64,000 nucleotides of DNA from Simkaniaceae bacterium. GTDB taxonomy: Bacteria > Chlamydiota > Chlamydiia > Chlamydiales > Simkaniaceae. Where the stretch lies: contig CP073762.1 of the NCBI GenBank assembly GCA_018399055.1, positions 186,001 to 250,000 of the forward strand. The letters run 5' to 3'. The position numbers were made by a program, and so were the translations under genes. How positions within the stretch are numbered: the first letter of the stretch is position 1; each line of letters starts with the position of its first letter. Under the pieces are notes generated by a model, which did no database searches, was not told where the DNA came from, and saw only the letters and a list, made by a program, of their open reading frames with translations. This document shows, piece after piece, positions 1-8,165 of the stretch.

Positions 1-789
1 ATATCTTACGATGTGTCCTCTTTAGATAGAAATAAGGAGAGCGTTCAAGCGTACTGGTTTTTTGTTAATACAGAAAAATACCCCTTGAATAATCAAAAGC
101 TTAGAAAAGCCCTCAGTTATGCTATTGATAGAAAGTCGATCGTTGATAATGTTTTTCATGACTCCGGTGAACCTGCTATGTCTCTCCTTTCCCCACCTTT
201 ACGGGTAAGATCCGGGCACTGTTTTGAGGATAATAACGTATCTGGGGCTAGAAAATTATTCGAGGAAGCCTTAGATGAACTCGGTATATCAGCAAAAGAT
301 CTTCCGGAAATTGAGTTAAGTTATGTAGCAGAAATAGAGATGCATCATCGGATCGCCCAAGCGGTTCAAGATCAACTGAAAAAAGCTTTGAATGTCAAGA
401 TAGGGCTCAGAAAAGCAGGATGGGCTGTTCATTATGACAGTGTTTCTAGCGGTGATTATGATTTAGGGTTTATGGGATGGTTCACAAATGTTTTAGATGG
501 TTCTTTTATCTTAGAGAATTTCAAGAATAAAGAGGATAATTCTAATAAATGCGGATGGGAAAATGCCCAGTATAAAAAATGCCTAGACCAGGCAAATATC
601 ACATTAAATCAAATGGAAAGAGTAAGACTTCTTAGAGAAGCGGAAGATATCTTGATCGAAGAAATGCCTATTATTCCTTTATGTTTTATAAATCAAAGAT
701 TTGCAAAAAACCCAAAGCTAAAAGGAGAAAATCTTTCGACTCTTCATTTTATAGATTTTAAGTCTGCTTATTTTGAAGATAGTAAATAA
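1..789 (+). CDS. Oligopeptide ABC transporter substrate-binding protein, C-terminal part (5' end outside window)
   Basis: The reading frame is open from base 1 and no start is visible, so about 262 residues of the C-terminal lobe of a SBP_bac_5 (OppA/DppA) family periplasmic binding protein are present. Family-typical stretches are seen: LRKALSYAIDR near the beginning (the 'vRqAlsyAiDR' signature), GWFTNVLDG in the middle and IEEMPIIPL near the end. These proteins capture peptides in the periplasm and hand them to an OppBCDF permease; the permease genes are not in the window. A full-length member is about 530 residues, so roughly half is missing upstream. The Met-like start at base 13 is only an internal GTG. 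The substrate cannot be told from this half. Confidence 0.88.
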   Translation: MSYDVSSLDRNKESVQAYWFFVNTEKYPLNNQKLRKALSYAIDRKSIVDNVFHDSGEPAMSLLSPPLRVRSGHCFEDNNVSGARKLFEEALDELGISAKDLPEIELSYVAEIEMHHRIAQAVQDQLKKALNVKIGLRKAGWAVHYDSVSSGDYDLGFMGWFTNVLDGSFILENFKNKEDNSNKCGWENAQYKKCLDQANITLNQMERVRLLREAEDILIEEMPIIPLCFINQRFAKNPKLKGENLSTLHFIDFKSAYFEDSK

Positions 790-917
790 AATCACGTAGG
801 TCTATCAGAAGTCAAATTTGCTTTTCCTGCAACTCTGTTAAAAAAATCGTTTTCTAACAACACCTACAACTCAATTTTTTATTTCTTGTGAATCGGTACT
901 GCTCTCTTCTCGATTCC

Positions 918-946
918 TTGACAAATAGCTTTTTCTCACGTATGAA
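918..946 (+). promoter_or_regulatory. Sigma-70-type promoter of the Tol-Pal operon
   Basis: TTGACA at 918-923 and TATGAA at 941-946 are separated by 17 bases, close to the housekeeping consensus. Transcription would start near 953, about 20 bases before the tolQ start codon, whose AGGAG lies at its expected distance. The -35 element is perfect, and no other promoter of this quality is seen between here and base 5300. Confidence 0.7.
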
Positions 947-972
947 TTTCATTAGTATCGTTAGGAGTATTC

Positions 973-1662
973 ATGGGAACTTTTTTTCAGGCTTTTGCTG
1001 CCGCTGATTTTTTTGGGAAACTTATCTTTTTTGGGTTATTTATCCTTTCCTGTGGATCGTGGGTATTTATCCTCCAAAAATTTTGGATGCTCAAAAACAT
1101 TCGAATCAGCGCAAAGCGGTTTAGAAAAATGGTAGAGATGCACAAGGAACAGATTTTGAACTTAAATTCTCGTTCAAAAAGTCCCTTTAGTACTCTTTAT
1201 AACACTTTAAAAGAGCAAACTCTCATCGTCCTCGATAAAAACAATTACTTTTTTCAAGGAAGTGAAAACTATCTTTCTGGGCTTGACATTGAATTTCTGG
1301 AGGCCCATCTCCATACTGCTATTGCAAAACAGAAGGGGAAAGTTGAAAAAAACTTATTTATTCTTTCCACTACAAAAACTCTTGCTCCCTTTTTAGGCCT
1401 TCTGGGTACAGTGTGGGGGATCCTTGTTTCTTTTGGGGAGTTGCAAGCAGGTCACTCGGTTTCTTCAAATACTGTAATTTTAGGCGGACTTTCAACAGCT
1501 CTTACAACAACAGTCTTAGGTCTTTTAATCGCCATTCCAGCCCTTATTGCCCATAGTTACCTGAAGAGTCTCAGCAAGAAATTCACACTTGAAATGGTTG
1601 AGTTTAGCCATTACCTTCTTTCTACTGTCGAGCTTCAATACCGAAAAGTTGACGTGAGCTGA
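973..1662 (+). CDS. tolQ: TolQ/ExbB-type proton channel protein
   Basis: A 229-residue MotA/TolQ/ExbB family inner-membrane protein. There is one membrane segment near residues 15-35, a cytoplasmic loop, and two segments near residues 130-155 and 175-200. The segment around residues 133-150 carries the family pattern APFLGLLGTVWGI, and the later one has TALTTTVLGLLIAIPA. With TolR it forms the proton-driven motor that energises TolA and the envelope Tol-Pal complex. The start has AGGAG upstream. The gene is first in a tight operon (tolR begins 3 bases after its stop). In C. trachomatis the equivalent is annotated exbB; the downstream tolB and pal favour the Tol name. Confidence 0.93.
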   Translation: MGTFFQAFAAADFFGKLIFFGLFILSCGSWVFILQKFWMLKNIRISAKRFRKMVEMHKEQILNLNSRSKSPFSTLYNTLKEQTLIVLDKNNYFFQGSENYLSGLDIEFLEAHLHTAIAKQKGKVEKNLFILSTTKTLAPFLGLLGTVWGILVSFGELQAGHSVSSNTVILGGLSTALTTTVLGLLIAIPALIAHSYLKSLSKKFTLEMVEFSHYLLSTVELQYRKVDVS

Positions 1663-1664
1663 AG

Positions 1665-2090
1665 ATGAAAAGTTTCCACTCTCTCTTAAATTCTAATGAC
1701 GAAGACGAGGAAGATGTTAATCTTACCCCTCTCATTGACGTGGTATTTGTTGTTCTCATTATGTTTATCTTGGTCGCCCCCTTAGTTGAAATTGATCGAA
1801 TTCATCTGGCCGGCGCAGGAGGAGAAAAGAAAGCAGACATGACCTCATTCCAGGAAAATACAGCAATAAAAATTCACGTGTATGACAACAACTCTATTTG
1901 GTTAAATGGGGTTTCAGTCACGGTTGATGAGCTCAGCGACCAGCTCCAAAAAATGTATCCTTCCTACCAAAGAATCTCTCCCCAAATTTTTCATGACAGG
2001 AAGGCCTTTTTTGGAACATATCAATCGGTAAAAAATGCTGTGGAAGGTGCAGGATTCGATTCCGTTGACGTGATATTAAAACCGGGATAG
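1665..2090 (+). CDS. tolR: TolR/ExbD-type motor protein
   Basis: A 141-residue ExbD/TolR family protein. The N-terminal cytoplasmic tail is followed by the membrane helix near residues 19-42, with the signature NLTPLIDVVFVVLIMFIL in which the Asp in LIDVVF is the proton-carrying residue. The remainder is a small periplasmic domain. It partners with the preceding TolQ; start and stop sit within a few bases of both neighbours, so translation is probably coupled. The length is typical for the family. Confidence 0.93.
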   Translation: MKSFHSLLNSNDEDEEDVNLTPLIDVVFVVLIMFILVAPLVEIDRIHLAGAGGEKKADMTSFQENTAIKIHVYDNNSIWLNGVSVTVDELSDQLQKMYPSYQRISPQIFHDRKAFFGTYQSVKNAVEGAGFDSVDVILKPG

Positions 2091-2094
2091 TCTC

Positions 2095-2721
2095 ATGAGA
2101 CGAAAAAAACTCATCCTCATCTCATGTGTCGTTTTTGTTCACCTATTCTTTTTCTTATTTGATTTTAAAGAAAAACACTCTCCTCCTGCTCCAAAAAAAT
2201 CAATCGTTGTAAATACTTACGCCCCCCCCCCTCCAAAAGCCGCGCTCCCTGCCTCAAAACCCCGTACACAACAAACAGCGAAAGTCAAACCAAAAAACCC
2301 AACAGCCCTGCCGAAGAAATCAACACCCTCTAAAAAAAGTGAGATTTTAAAGGACTTAAAAGAGACCCTTTCAAGGATTGAAACAAAGGCTCCGCCGGAG
2401 GCAACTATCTCCTTGCCGAAACAAATTCAATCTCTACAGATTGATCATGGTGACAAGAAAGAGGAAACCGATTATTTTATCTCTCTTGCCCATGCCTTGA
2501 AAGAAGAGCTTGAACTTCCAGAGCTTGGCGAGGTAAAGTTAGAGATGACTGTTAGTCATACAGGGCAGGTCCTCAAGTTGCGGATTCTCCGAACGCTGTC
2601 GGGAAAAAATCGGCGGTATTTAGAGTTAAATCTTCCTCGGCTGAGGCTTCCCCCATTTAGTGAGGATTTGAAAAACGAAAACGCGCATACCTTTACTCTT
2701 ACTTTTTGTAATGCAACTTAA
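2095..2721 (+). CDS. TolA-like energy-transducing protein
   Basis: A 208-residue protein with a short cytoplasmic N-terminus, one membrane helix (about residues 5-21, rich in Val, Phe and Leu), a Pro/Lys/Ala-rich periplasmic stalk (about residues 30-85, including a PPPP run) and a C-terminal domain of about 90 residues. That domain has the TonB/TolA_C-like pattern GEVKLEMTVSHTGQVLKLRIL. This is the layout of TolA/TonB, which links the TolQR motor to periplasmic TolB/Pal. The sequence is poorly conserved, so the role rests mainly on topology and on its position between tolR and tolB. Its last 11 bases overlap tolB. Confidence 0.8.
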   Translation: MRRKKLILISCVVFVHLFFFLFDFKEKHSPPAPKKSIVVNTYAPPPPKAALPASKPRTQQTAKVKPKNPTALPKKSTPSKKSEILKDLKETLSRIETKAPPEATISLPKQIQSLQIDHGDKKEETDYFISLAHALKEELELPELGEVKLEMTVSHTGQVLKLRILRTLSGKNRRYLELNLPRLRLPPFSEDLKNENAHTFTLTFCNAT

Positions 2722-3979
2722 TCTTCTCTTTTCTTTTGAAGAGAAAGAGCTTGTTGTTCCGCTATCTACCCGAAATTTTCTATCAACCGTGTCGGTTTCT
2801 CCTCTTAAGGGACCTTCTTTTTCGGAAGAATATTTAGCAAAGCTTCGAGAACTTCTGCTACTTGACATCAATAGAAATGGCAGCTGCTTTGTTGAAACAA
2901 GGGATGGAACAGACTTTCATGTTGACCTGGAGCTTACTGGAAAAGATCTCTCGGCTCTAATTGAACTAAAGCGGGGAGGGGTAACAAAAACGCTAGGTCC
3001 CTATTTACTATGTGGTTCTCTCCCTTCAGATCGGCGCATCCTTCACACATTTCATGATGACCTTGCTCAAATCATCACTGGAAAACGAGGAATTGCTTCT
3101 ACCAGCCTTCTTTTTGCCATTCAATTCCCTGAAAAAACTCCTCAAGGGTATGAGTGGCGCTCAGAAATTTGGGAGTCAGATTACGATGGAGAAAATACAA
3201 GGCAAGTGACAAAGGAGCGTAGTTACTGCATTAACCCTGTCTTTTTCTCATCTGAAGGGGAGTTTACTAAAGGGAAATTTATGTATGTAAACTACAAAAA
3301 AGGGCAGCCAAAAATCTATATCTCTTCTTTTGACTCTCCCTGTGGCGATCCCTTTCTCTCCATTCGGGGAAATCAGCTTCTTCCAACTCTTTCACCGAAA
3401 GGTGATCTGATTGCTTTTATCTGCGATGCAAGTGGGAGGGCGGACCTATTCATTCAACTCTTCAGCCGCAATCACGGACCTGTAGGGAAACCGATCCAGG
3501 TCTTCTCCTATCCAAACTCAGTGCAAGCATCACCAACCTTTCGTCCTGATGGAAAAAAAATTGCTTTTGTCTCCGATAAAAATGGCACTCCGCACATTTT
3601 CTTAATCGACACTCCCTACCCTGGAAGAGACGTTTCAACACGCCCTATATGCCTCACAAAAAATTACCGTCATAACACTTGTCCCGCTTGGTCTCCTGAT
3701 GGAACAAAGCTCGCATACAGCGCTATGATTGACGGCATTAGGCAGATCATGGTATATGACTTTCTGACGCAAGAAGAAATTCCGTTAACGAGAGGATCAA
3801 GCCACAAAGAAAATCCGACGTGGGCTCCAAATAGTCTCCATATTATTTATAATACAGTTGACCCCTCTTCTTCGGAATTATATATTATTAACTTAAAGCA
3901 AAGAGAACCACTGCAAATTACAAGTGGACCTGGAAAAAAACATTACCCTGCTTGGGAACCAATTAGAGGGCCTTTATGA
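2711..3979 (+). CDS. tolB: Tol-Pal system beta-propeller protein TolB
   Basis: A 422-residue TolB. The N-terminal domain is followed by WD40-like (PD40) propeller blades. Repeated blade motifs are visible as LLPTLSPKGDLIAFICD, FRPDGKKIAFVSD, AWSPDGTKLAYSA and TWAPNSLHIIYNT. TolB is periplasmic and binds Pal and TolA. The open frame begins inside the end of the TolA-like gene, and no classical signal peptide is obvious in the first 20 residues, which is odd for a periplasmic TolB; the start could be somewhat different from the ATG chosen. It overlaps pal by 4 bases (ATGA). Confidence 0.92.
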   Translation: MQLNLLFSFEEKELVVPLSTRNFLSTVSVSPLKGPSFSEEYLAKLRELLLLDINRNGSCFVETRDGTDFHVDLELTGKDLSALIELKRGGVTKTLGPYLLCGSLPSDRRILHTFHDDLAQIITGKRGIASTSLLFAIQFPEKTPQGYEWRSEIWESDYDGENTRQVTKERSYCINPVFFSSEGEFTKGKFMYVNYKKGQPKIYISSFDSPCGDPFLSIRGNQLLPTLSPKGDLIAFICDASGRADLFIQLFSRNHGPVGKPIQVFSYPNSVQASPTFRPDGKKIAFVSDKNGTPHIFLIDTPYPGRDVSTRPICLTKNYRHNTCPAWSPDGTKLAYSAMIDGIRQIMVYDFLTQEEIPLTRGSSHKENPTWAPNSLHIIYNTVDPSSSELYIINLKQREPLQITSGPGKKHYPAWEPIRGPL

Positions 3980-4668
3980 AAAAACACTCTTGGCTATTAG
4001 CAGCACTTGGCGTTGCCTTTCTGACGTCTAGCTGCCAAAGCAACTCCAGCACAGTCTGGGAAGACACCAAAACCATGGGGCGTTACCTTCATCGAAAGGG
4101 GCAATTGCTATGGAAACAGGATGTCGATTCCAAAATGGTTGAATCAGCTGATGAATTTAACGGGCCTCAAGAAGAAGAGTACATCCCCCTAAAAGACGAA
4201 GATCTCAGAAGACAATTTGCTGATATGAGCATTCCTCAGCCAAAAGAAGTGCCGGGAGCTATCGGGAGCTCTATTCCAAGTATCGATCAGTTTGTGAAAC
4301 CTGCTTCCCACTTAGCCAGCCTATATCAAAACCTTTATTTCAATACCGACGAACATGTCCTCCGCTCCAAAGAATATTACAAAAACATCGCGAATATTGC
4401 TGAATACATGAAAAAAAATACTGACACCTATATTTTTGTTTCTGGCCATTGCGATGAGAGAGCTTCTGAAGCATACAATTTAGCCCTTGGCACAAGACGT
4501 GCAAATACCATCAGAAACCTTCTTGTAAAGCATGGTGTCAATCCAAACCATATTTATACTATTTCTTTCGGAAAGGAAATGCCCAGTGACCTTGGTCACA
4601 CACAAGACGCCTGGGCAAAAAATCGCCGCGTAGAATTTAAAATCTTTGAAAAAAAAGGCTCTAAATGA
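3976..4668 (+). CDS. pal: Peptidoglycan-associated lipoprotein Pal
   Basis: A 230-residue OmpA-family lipoprotein. The signal peptide ends in a lipobox (FLTSSC, Cys near residue 20). After a linker of about 90 residues the C-terminal OmpA domain runs from about residue 115 to 225, with YFNTDEHVL, the peptidoglycan-binding VSGHCDERASEAYNLALGTRRA and KNRRVEFKI. Pal anchors the outer membrane to peptidoglycan and to TolB. The linker is longer than in E. coli Pal (173 residues in total). It overlaps tolB by 4 bases and the next gene by 4 bases. Confidence 0.95.
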   Translation: MKKHSWLLAALGVAFLTSSCQSNSSTVWEDTKTMGRYLHRKGQLLWKQDVDSKMVESADEFNGPQEEEYIPLKDEDLRRQFADMSIPQPKEVPGAIGSSIPSIDQFVKPASHLASLYQNLYFNTDEHVLRSKEYYKNIANIAEYMKKNTDTYIFVSGHCDERASEAYNLALGTRRANTIRNLLVKHGVNPNHIYTISFGKEMPSDLGHTQDAWAKNRRVEFKIFEKKGSK

Positions 4669-5297
4669 AAAAACTTTTGCTCTTTCTTCCTGCCCTCATT
4701 TTTACAGGATGCGGTGGTGTTGGATCGTCTAAAGGAGACAAACATCAAATGGAGCTCAGTCTCCATAAAGTACGAACCGAAGTGGAAGATGTCAAACACG
4801 ACTTAAATACCTACGAAATCGAGCACCATGTCATTGAAGGAAAGCTTATTGATCAGGAGCAAACCATTGCCTCATTAAGGCATCAGGTTGCTGAACTGAA
4901 GTCAGGGAAACTCGACTCTTTCGTCCAAGAATTGCAGAACTTAGACAAGAAACTCCATCAAATTGCAAAGAAACAAGATAAAATTGTCACCGACATCCGA
5001 CAGCTTAGTTCTCATGCTAACGATACAACTACCGCCTTAGCGCAATACAAGGATAAAATTGCTCAGTTTGAAAAAGCAATACAAGGACAAAACCTCCAGC
5101 TGAGTGAAATCCAAAAAATTAAAGATGGAATCACAAAACTTGCGGAAGCTGAAAGCGTAAAGTCCTACACTGTAAAAGCTGGAGATTCACTCGAAAAAAT
5201 TGCCCGTGACCATCATACATCTGTCGATAAAATCAAGAAGATTAACGGAATGACCTCCGATTTGATCGTTGTTGATCAACAGCTTGCCCTTCCGTGA
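4665..5297 (+). CDS. Lipoprotein with coiled coil and C-terminal LysM domain
   Basis: A 210-residue protein that is the last member of the Tol-Pal operon. The signal peptide ends at a lipobox (LIFTGC). A long Gln/Lys/Glu-rich coiled coil follows (about residues 28-155), then one LysM domain (about residues 166-210: YTVKAGDSLEKIARDHHTS and a second half with INGMTSDLIVVDQQLALP). LysM binds glycan strands. The coiled coil recalls CpoB/YbgF, which occupies this place in proteobacteria but ends in TPRs instead. Chlamydia has a LysM protein at the same position. It probably coordinates septal peptidoglycan with Tol-Pal constriction (inference). Confidence 0.85.
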   Translation: MKKLLLFLPALIFTGCGGVGSSKGDKHQMELSLHKVRTEVEDVKHDLNTYEIEHHVIEGKLIDQEQTIASLRHQVAELKSGKLDSFVQELQNLDKKLHQIAKKQDKIVTDIRQLSSHANDTTTALAQYKDKIAQFEKAIQGQNLQLSEIQKIKDGITKLAEAESVKSYTVKAGDSLEKIARDHHTSVDKIKKINGMTSDLIVVDQQLALP

Positions 5298-5408
5298 TAT
5301 GCCGGACAACCGGTGTAGCTAATAATTCTTTGATTGACTATTCTTAGCCGAAACCACTTGACGAGGACTCTATGAATCTATCTATTCTAAACACCATCCT
5401 TTCGAGCC

Positions 5409-5490
5409 TTTTTTTTCAGAATCTGAGATTTCTTTGTACACCATACTTAATAAAGTAGGATAAAAAGAAATCTCAGGTTCTGAAAAAAAA
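5409..5490. terminator. Long inverted repeat, probable bidirectional terminator or leader hairpin
   Basis: Left arm 5409-5435 and right arm 5464-5490 are reverse complements over 27 bases with a single G/T-type mismatch, separated by a 28-base loop. The arms begin and end with runs of 8 T/A, so the RNA hairpin is U-flanked on either strand. It sits between the Tol-Pal operon and the response regulator. It could terminate the operon, shape the leader of the regulator mRNA, or be a small mobile repeat; no second copy was noticed in the window. Confidence 0.6.
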
Positions 5491-5532
5491 CACTTCAAAA
5501 TTCTGGAATTTTTAATAGAAAGATAGGTTCAT

Positions 5533-6243
5533 ATGGCACCCAAAAAAAGGATATTACTCATTGAAGACGAAGAAGACATCGCTGCACTGATTAAACTTCA
5601 GGCCGATCTCTCAGGATATAAACTCCACGTTGAAGTGGATGGAGTGAATGGATATCGAGCCGTTGAAAGAGAAAAACCTGATCTTGTTTTGGTCGATATT
5701 ATGCTTCCTGGGCAAAATGGTTTCGATGTTTGCAGAAAAATTAAAAACAACTCAGAGCTTAAAAATATCCCCGTGATCATTTTAAGTGCGAAGGGTGAAG
5801 AGCTCGATATGATATTAGGGCTCGAACTTGGAGCTGATGACTATGTCAGCAAACCCTTCTCTCCAAAAGTTCTCTTTTCACGTATCAAAGCAATACTCAG
5901 GAGAGGAAAAGAGCCTGAAAAAGCTCCTAAGCTCCTTTCTTTCGGCGATTTTACACTCGACATCTCCCGTTATCTTTTAAAGAAAAGTGGGGAGCCTGTC
6001 ACAATAACCCTTTCAGAGTTTGGAATCTTAAAACGTCTGCTCACTCAACAGGGAAAAGTTTTGACGCGCAACCAACTCCTTAATGATGTCCACAATGACG
6101 ACGTATTCATTGTCGACAGAAATATCGATGTGCATATCGCTTCACTAAGAAAAAAACTGGGGCCCAACTTTAATTGGATTGAAACCGTCCGCGGAGTTGG
6201 ATACCGTCTCCGAGAGAACCCCGTTCGAAGCCATAAGACTTAA
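5533..6243 (+). CDS. OmpR/PhoB-family response regulator
   Basis: A 236-residue two-domain regulator. The receiver domain (about 5-120) has the acidic pair near residues 11-14, phospho-acceptor Asp55 in VLVDIMLPG, Ser85 and the invariant Lys107 in YVSKPFSP, so it looks phosphorylatable. The C-terminal winged helix (about 135-230) ends in the typical IDVHIASLRKKLG and IETVRGVGYRLRE. It therefore differs from the degenerate chlamydial regulator ChxR. No histidine kinase lies next to it. The following MFS gene starts directly after its stop codon, so the two are probably co-transcribed. Confidence 0.92.
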   Translation: MAPKKRILLIEDEEDIAALIKLQADLSGYKLHVEVDGVNGYRAVEREKPDLVLVDIMLPGQNGFDVCRKIKNNSELKNIPVIILSAKGEELDMILGLELGADDYVSKPFSPKVLFSRIKAILRRGKEPEKAPKLLSFGDFTLDISRYLLKKSGEPVTITLSEFGILKRLLTQQGKVLTRNQLLNDVHNDDVFIVDRNIDVHIASLRKKLGPNFNWIETVRGVGYRLRENPVRSHKT

Positions 6244-7476
6244 GTGACCATTGCACTGCGTCGCTCCTTTCGGGCAATACTTTCGGTTCTTTTTCTTGAT
6301 AACTTAGGGCTCACAGTTGTCTATCCAATCTTTACCCCTCTTGTTCTAAGGCCTATTTATACTTTGCTTCCAAGTGAGTATCTTCTTTCAACCCGCTTAA
6401 TATTATTAGCAATTCTTATTGCTTCATTTCCTTTTGCCCAATTTCTTTCTGGTCCTTTTATTGGCCACCTTGCAGATGTTAAAGGAAGGAAATTTGCCTT
6501 AACCCTTGCACTTATTGGAGAAGGGGTTGGATTTCTTCTGACAGGACTAGCCATTCTTCAAATGAACTATCTATTCCTTCTTTTTGGCCGGGTATTTACA
6601 GGTTTTTTTGCTGGCAACATGACCATTTGTCTTTCTTCAATATCAGACATGCAGAAGAATGCTCAAGGGCGCTCCAAAAACTTTGGAATTGTCTCCAGCG
6701 TTGTTGGAATCAGCTTCGTCGTCGCAATTGTTATTGGAGGAACATTATCAAATGACACCCTAAATGCATTTTTTAATTCAGCACTTCCCTTCTGGGCTTT
6801 AACCTTCTTTTCCCTCATTAACCTCACCATTATTCGCCTGCGATTTACCGAAACACATGTTTCTCCATCAAATGAAAAGCACTTCTTTCGAAACCAACTA
6901 AGAGAGTTAACCTTACTTTTTAAGACAAAGCAACTTGGTTATCTTTACTCCTTATTCTTCTTTTTTATGTTAGGTTGGATCGTTTCCCTCCAATTCCTCT
7001 CTTCTTTTCTCATTGAGCACTTTATTGGGACTAAATTAGCCATCACGCTAACTTTCATTGGAGTGGGTCTATCCTGGTGCATCGGAAATATGCTCATTAA
7101 CAGGCTTCTTATTCGCTATTTAAGGGTTGGAACCATCCTGTTTTACACCTTGATCCTCTCTTGCCTTTGCCTATTTATTGCCTCTGAGACTTCCCACTTC
7201 CTTATTTTTGTCCACTTCATCCTTTTTGGAGCTCTTTTTGCCTCACTTTCCTGGACAAACTGCTTAGCCCTTATCACCAGCAAAGCTCCCCCCTATTTGC
7301 AGGGTAAGCTCCTAGGACTTAACCAATCTATTGCAACAATTTCCATGGCCTTTGCCCCTCTTTTCGGAGGGATGGTCGGAGAGTTTGATATTCGAACTAT
7401 TTATCTCTTTGCAAGTTGCTCGTTATTAATATCCACACTGATATTAATTATATATAAGGTAAAAAATCGTTTCTAA
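6244..7476 (+). CDS. MFS transporter (TetA-like drug/proton antiporter family)
   Basis: A 410-residue membrane protein with about 12 hydrophobic helices. The MFS loop-2/3 motif is visible as GPFIGHLADVKGRK, followed by LGxxxxG-like glycine patterns. The GTG start directly abuts the stop of the response regulator, so it relies on translational coupling or a site inside that gene. The substrate is unknown. Being downstream of a regulator suggests envelope-stress or metabolite efflux, but that is inference. Confidence 0.85.
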   Translation: MTIALRRSFRAILSVLFLDNLGLTVVYPIFTPLVLRPIYTLLPSEYLLSTRLILLAILIASFPFAQFLSGPFIGHLADVKGRKFALTLALIGEGVGFLLTGLAILQMNYLFLLFGRVFTGFFAGNMTICLSSISDMQKNAQGRSKNFGIVSSVVGISFVVAIVIGGTLSNDTLNAFFNSALPFWALTFFSLINLTIIRLRFTETHVSPSNEKHFFRNQLRELTLLFKTKQLGYLYSLFFFFMLGWIVSLQFLSSFLIEHFIGTKLAITLTFIGVGLSWCIGNMLINRLLIRYLRVGTILFYTLILSCLCLFIASETSHFLIFVHFILFGALFASLSWTNCLALITSKAPPYLQGKLLGLNQSIATISMAFAPLFGGMVGEFDIRTIYLFASCSLLISTLILIIYKVKNRF

Positions 7477-7581
7477 TTCTTTATTAAATATGGTAATTAT
7501 CAGAGTAGAAGGAATTAACTTTGGTCAATTTAACCAATTGATCAAATGGGAACAATACAATTAGCTTAGGAAGAGTCAATT

Positions 7582-8025
7582 ATGAAAGCAAAATCTTCAA
7601 TTCTTATCCTCGCTGCAGGAGTCGCTCTAATTTCAGGGTGTGAATCAAATACTGGAACTGGCGTCCTTGTCGGAGGCGGAAGCGGAGCTCTTATTGGTGG
7701 CCTTGCAGGTGGTGGAACAGGAGCTCTTATTGGAGCCGCTGCTGGTGTTGTTGCCGGTGGGCTCGTCGGAGCATACCTTGATAACAAAGAGCAGAAAAAT
7801 CTTAAAGAACAAAGCCCGCAGACCTACAGACGTGTTGATAACGGAGAAAAGCTCAGCGTTAATGATGTAATCAATCTATCAAAAGCTGATGTTGATGACG
7901 ATAAGGTTATTGGACTCATTCAGAAAACTAACAGTCACTATACTCTCAACAGCTATCAAATCGATAAGCTAAGAGATGCTGGTGTTTCTGAACGCGTTAT
8001 CAATTACATGATGTATAACACCTAA
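7582..8025 (+). CDS. Glycine-zipper lipoprotein
   Basis: A 147-residue predicted lipoprotein. The signal peptide ends in the lipobox LISGC (Cys20). Residues about 25-66 are an uninterrupted glycine zipper (GxxxGxxxG spacing, for example GGGSGALIGGLAGG then GALIGAAAGVVAGGLVGAY), as in Gly-zipper_Omp/YMGG-type proteins that insert in or span the membrane. The polar C-terminal part (about 70-147) includes a region resembling the small DUF-type tail that often follows such zippers. AGGAAGAG precedes the ATG, and a clear hairpin terminator follows, so it is probably a single-gene unit. Confidence 0.82.
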   Translation: MKAKSSILILAAGVALISGCESNTGTGVLVGGGSGALIGGLAGGGTGALIGAAAGVVAGGLVGAYLDNKEQKNLKEQSPQTYRRVDNGEKLSVNDVINLSKADVDDDKVIGLIQKTNSHYTLNSYQIDKLRDAGVSERVINYMMYNT

Positions 8026-8038
8026 AAAACTTACTTGG

Positions 8039-8061
8039 GGAGCGCCTTTGGGTGCTCCTTT
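8039..8061 (+). terminator. Rho-independent terminator after the glycine-zipper lipoprotein gene
   Basis: An 8-base-pair stem (8039-8046 pairs with 8051-8058, one G-U pair) with a 4-base loop, followed by a short T run. It lies 14 bases past the stop codon. Confidence 0.75.
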
Positions 8062-8065
8062 CGAT

Positions 8066-8093
8066 TTGAAAAAAGTTTCGCATGTGTTAGAAT
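8066..8093 (+). promoter_or_regulatory. Probable sigma-70 promoter for the TPR membrane protein gene
   Basis: TTGAAA at 8066-8071 and TAGAAT at 8088-8093 have a 16-base spacer, placing the start of transcription near 8100, about 65 bases before the ATG at 8166. A 12-codon open frame (8127-8165) fills part of this leader and stops immediately before that ATG. Confidence 0.5.
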
Positions 8094-8165
8094 AGTACTT
8101 GAACAAAATACGAGAAGTTGGGATAAATGTATTCTAAGACCTTCCGCAGATTTTGGCACACATAG

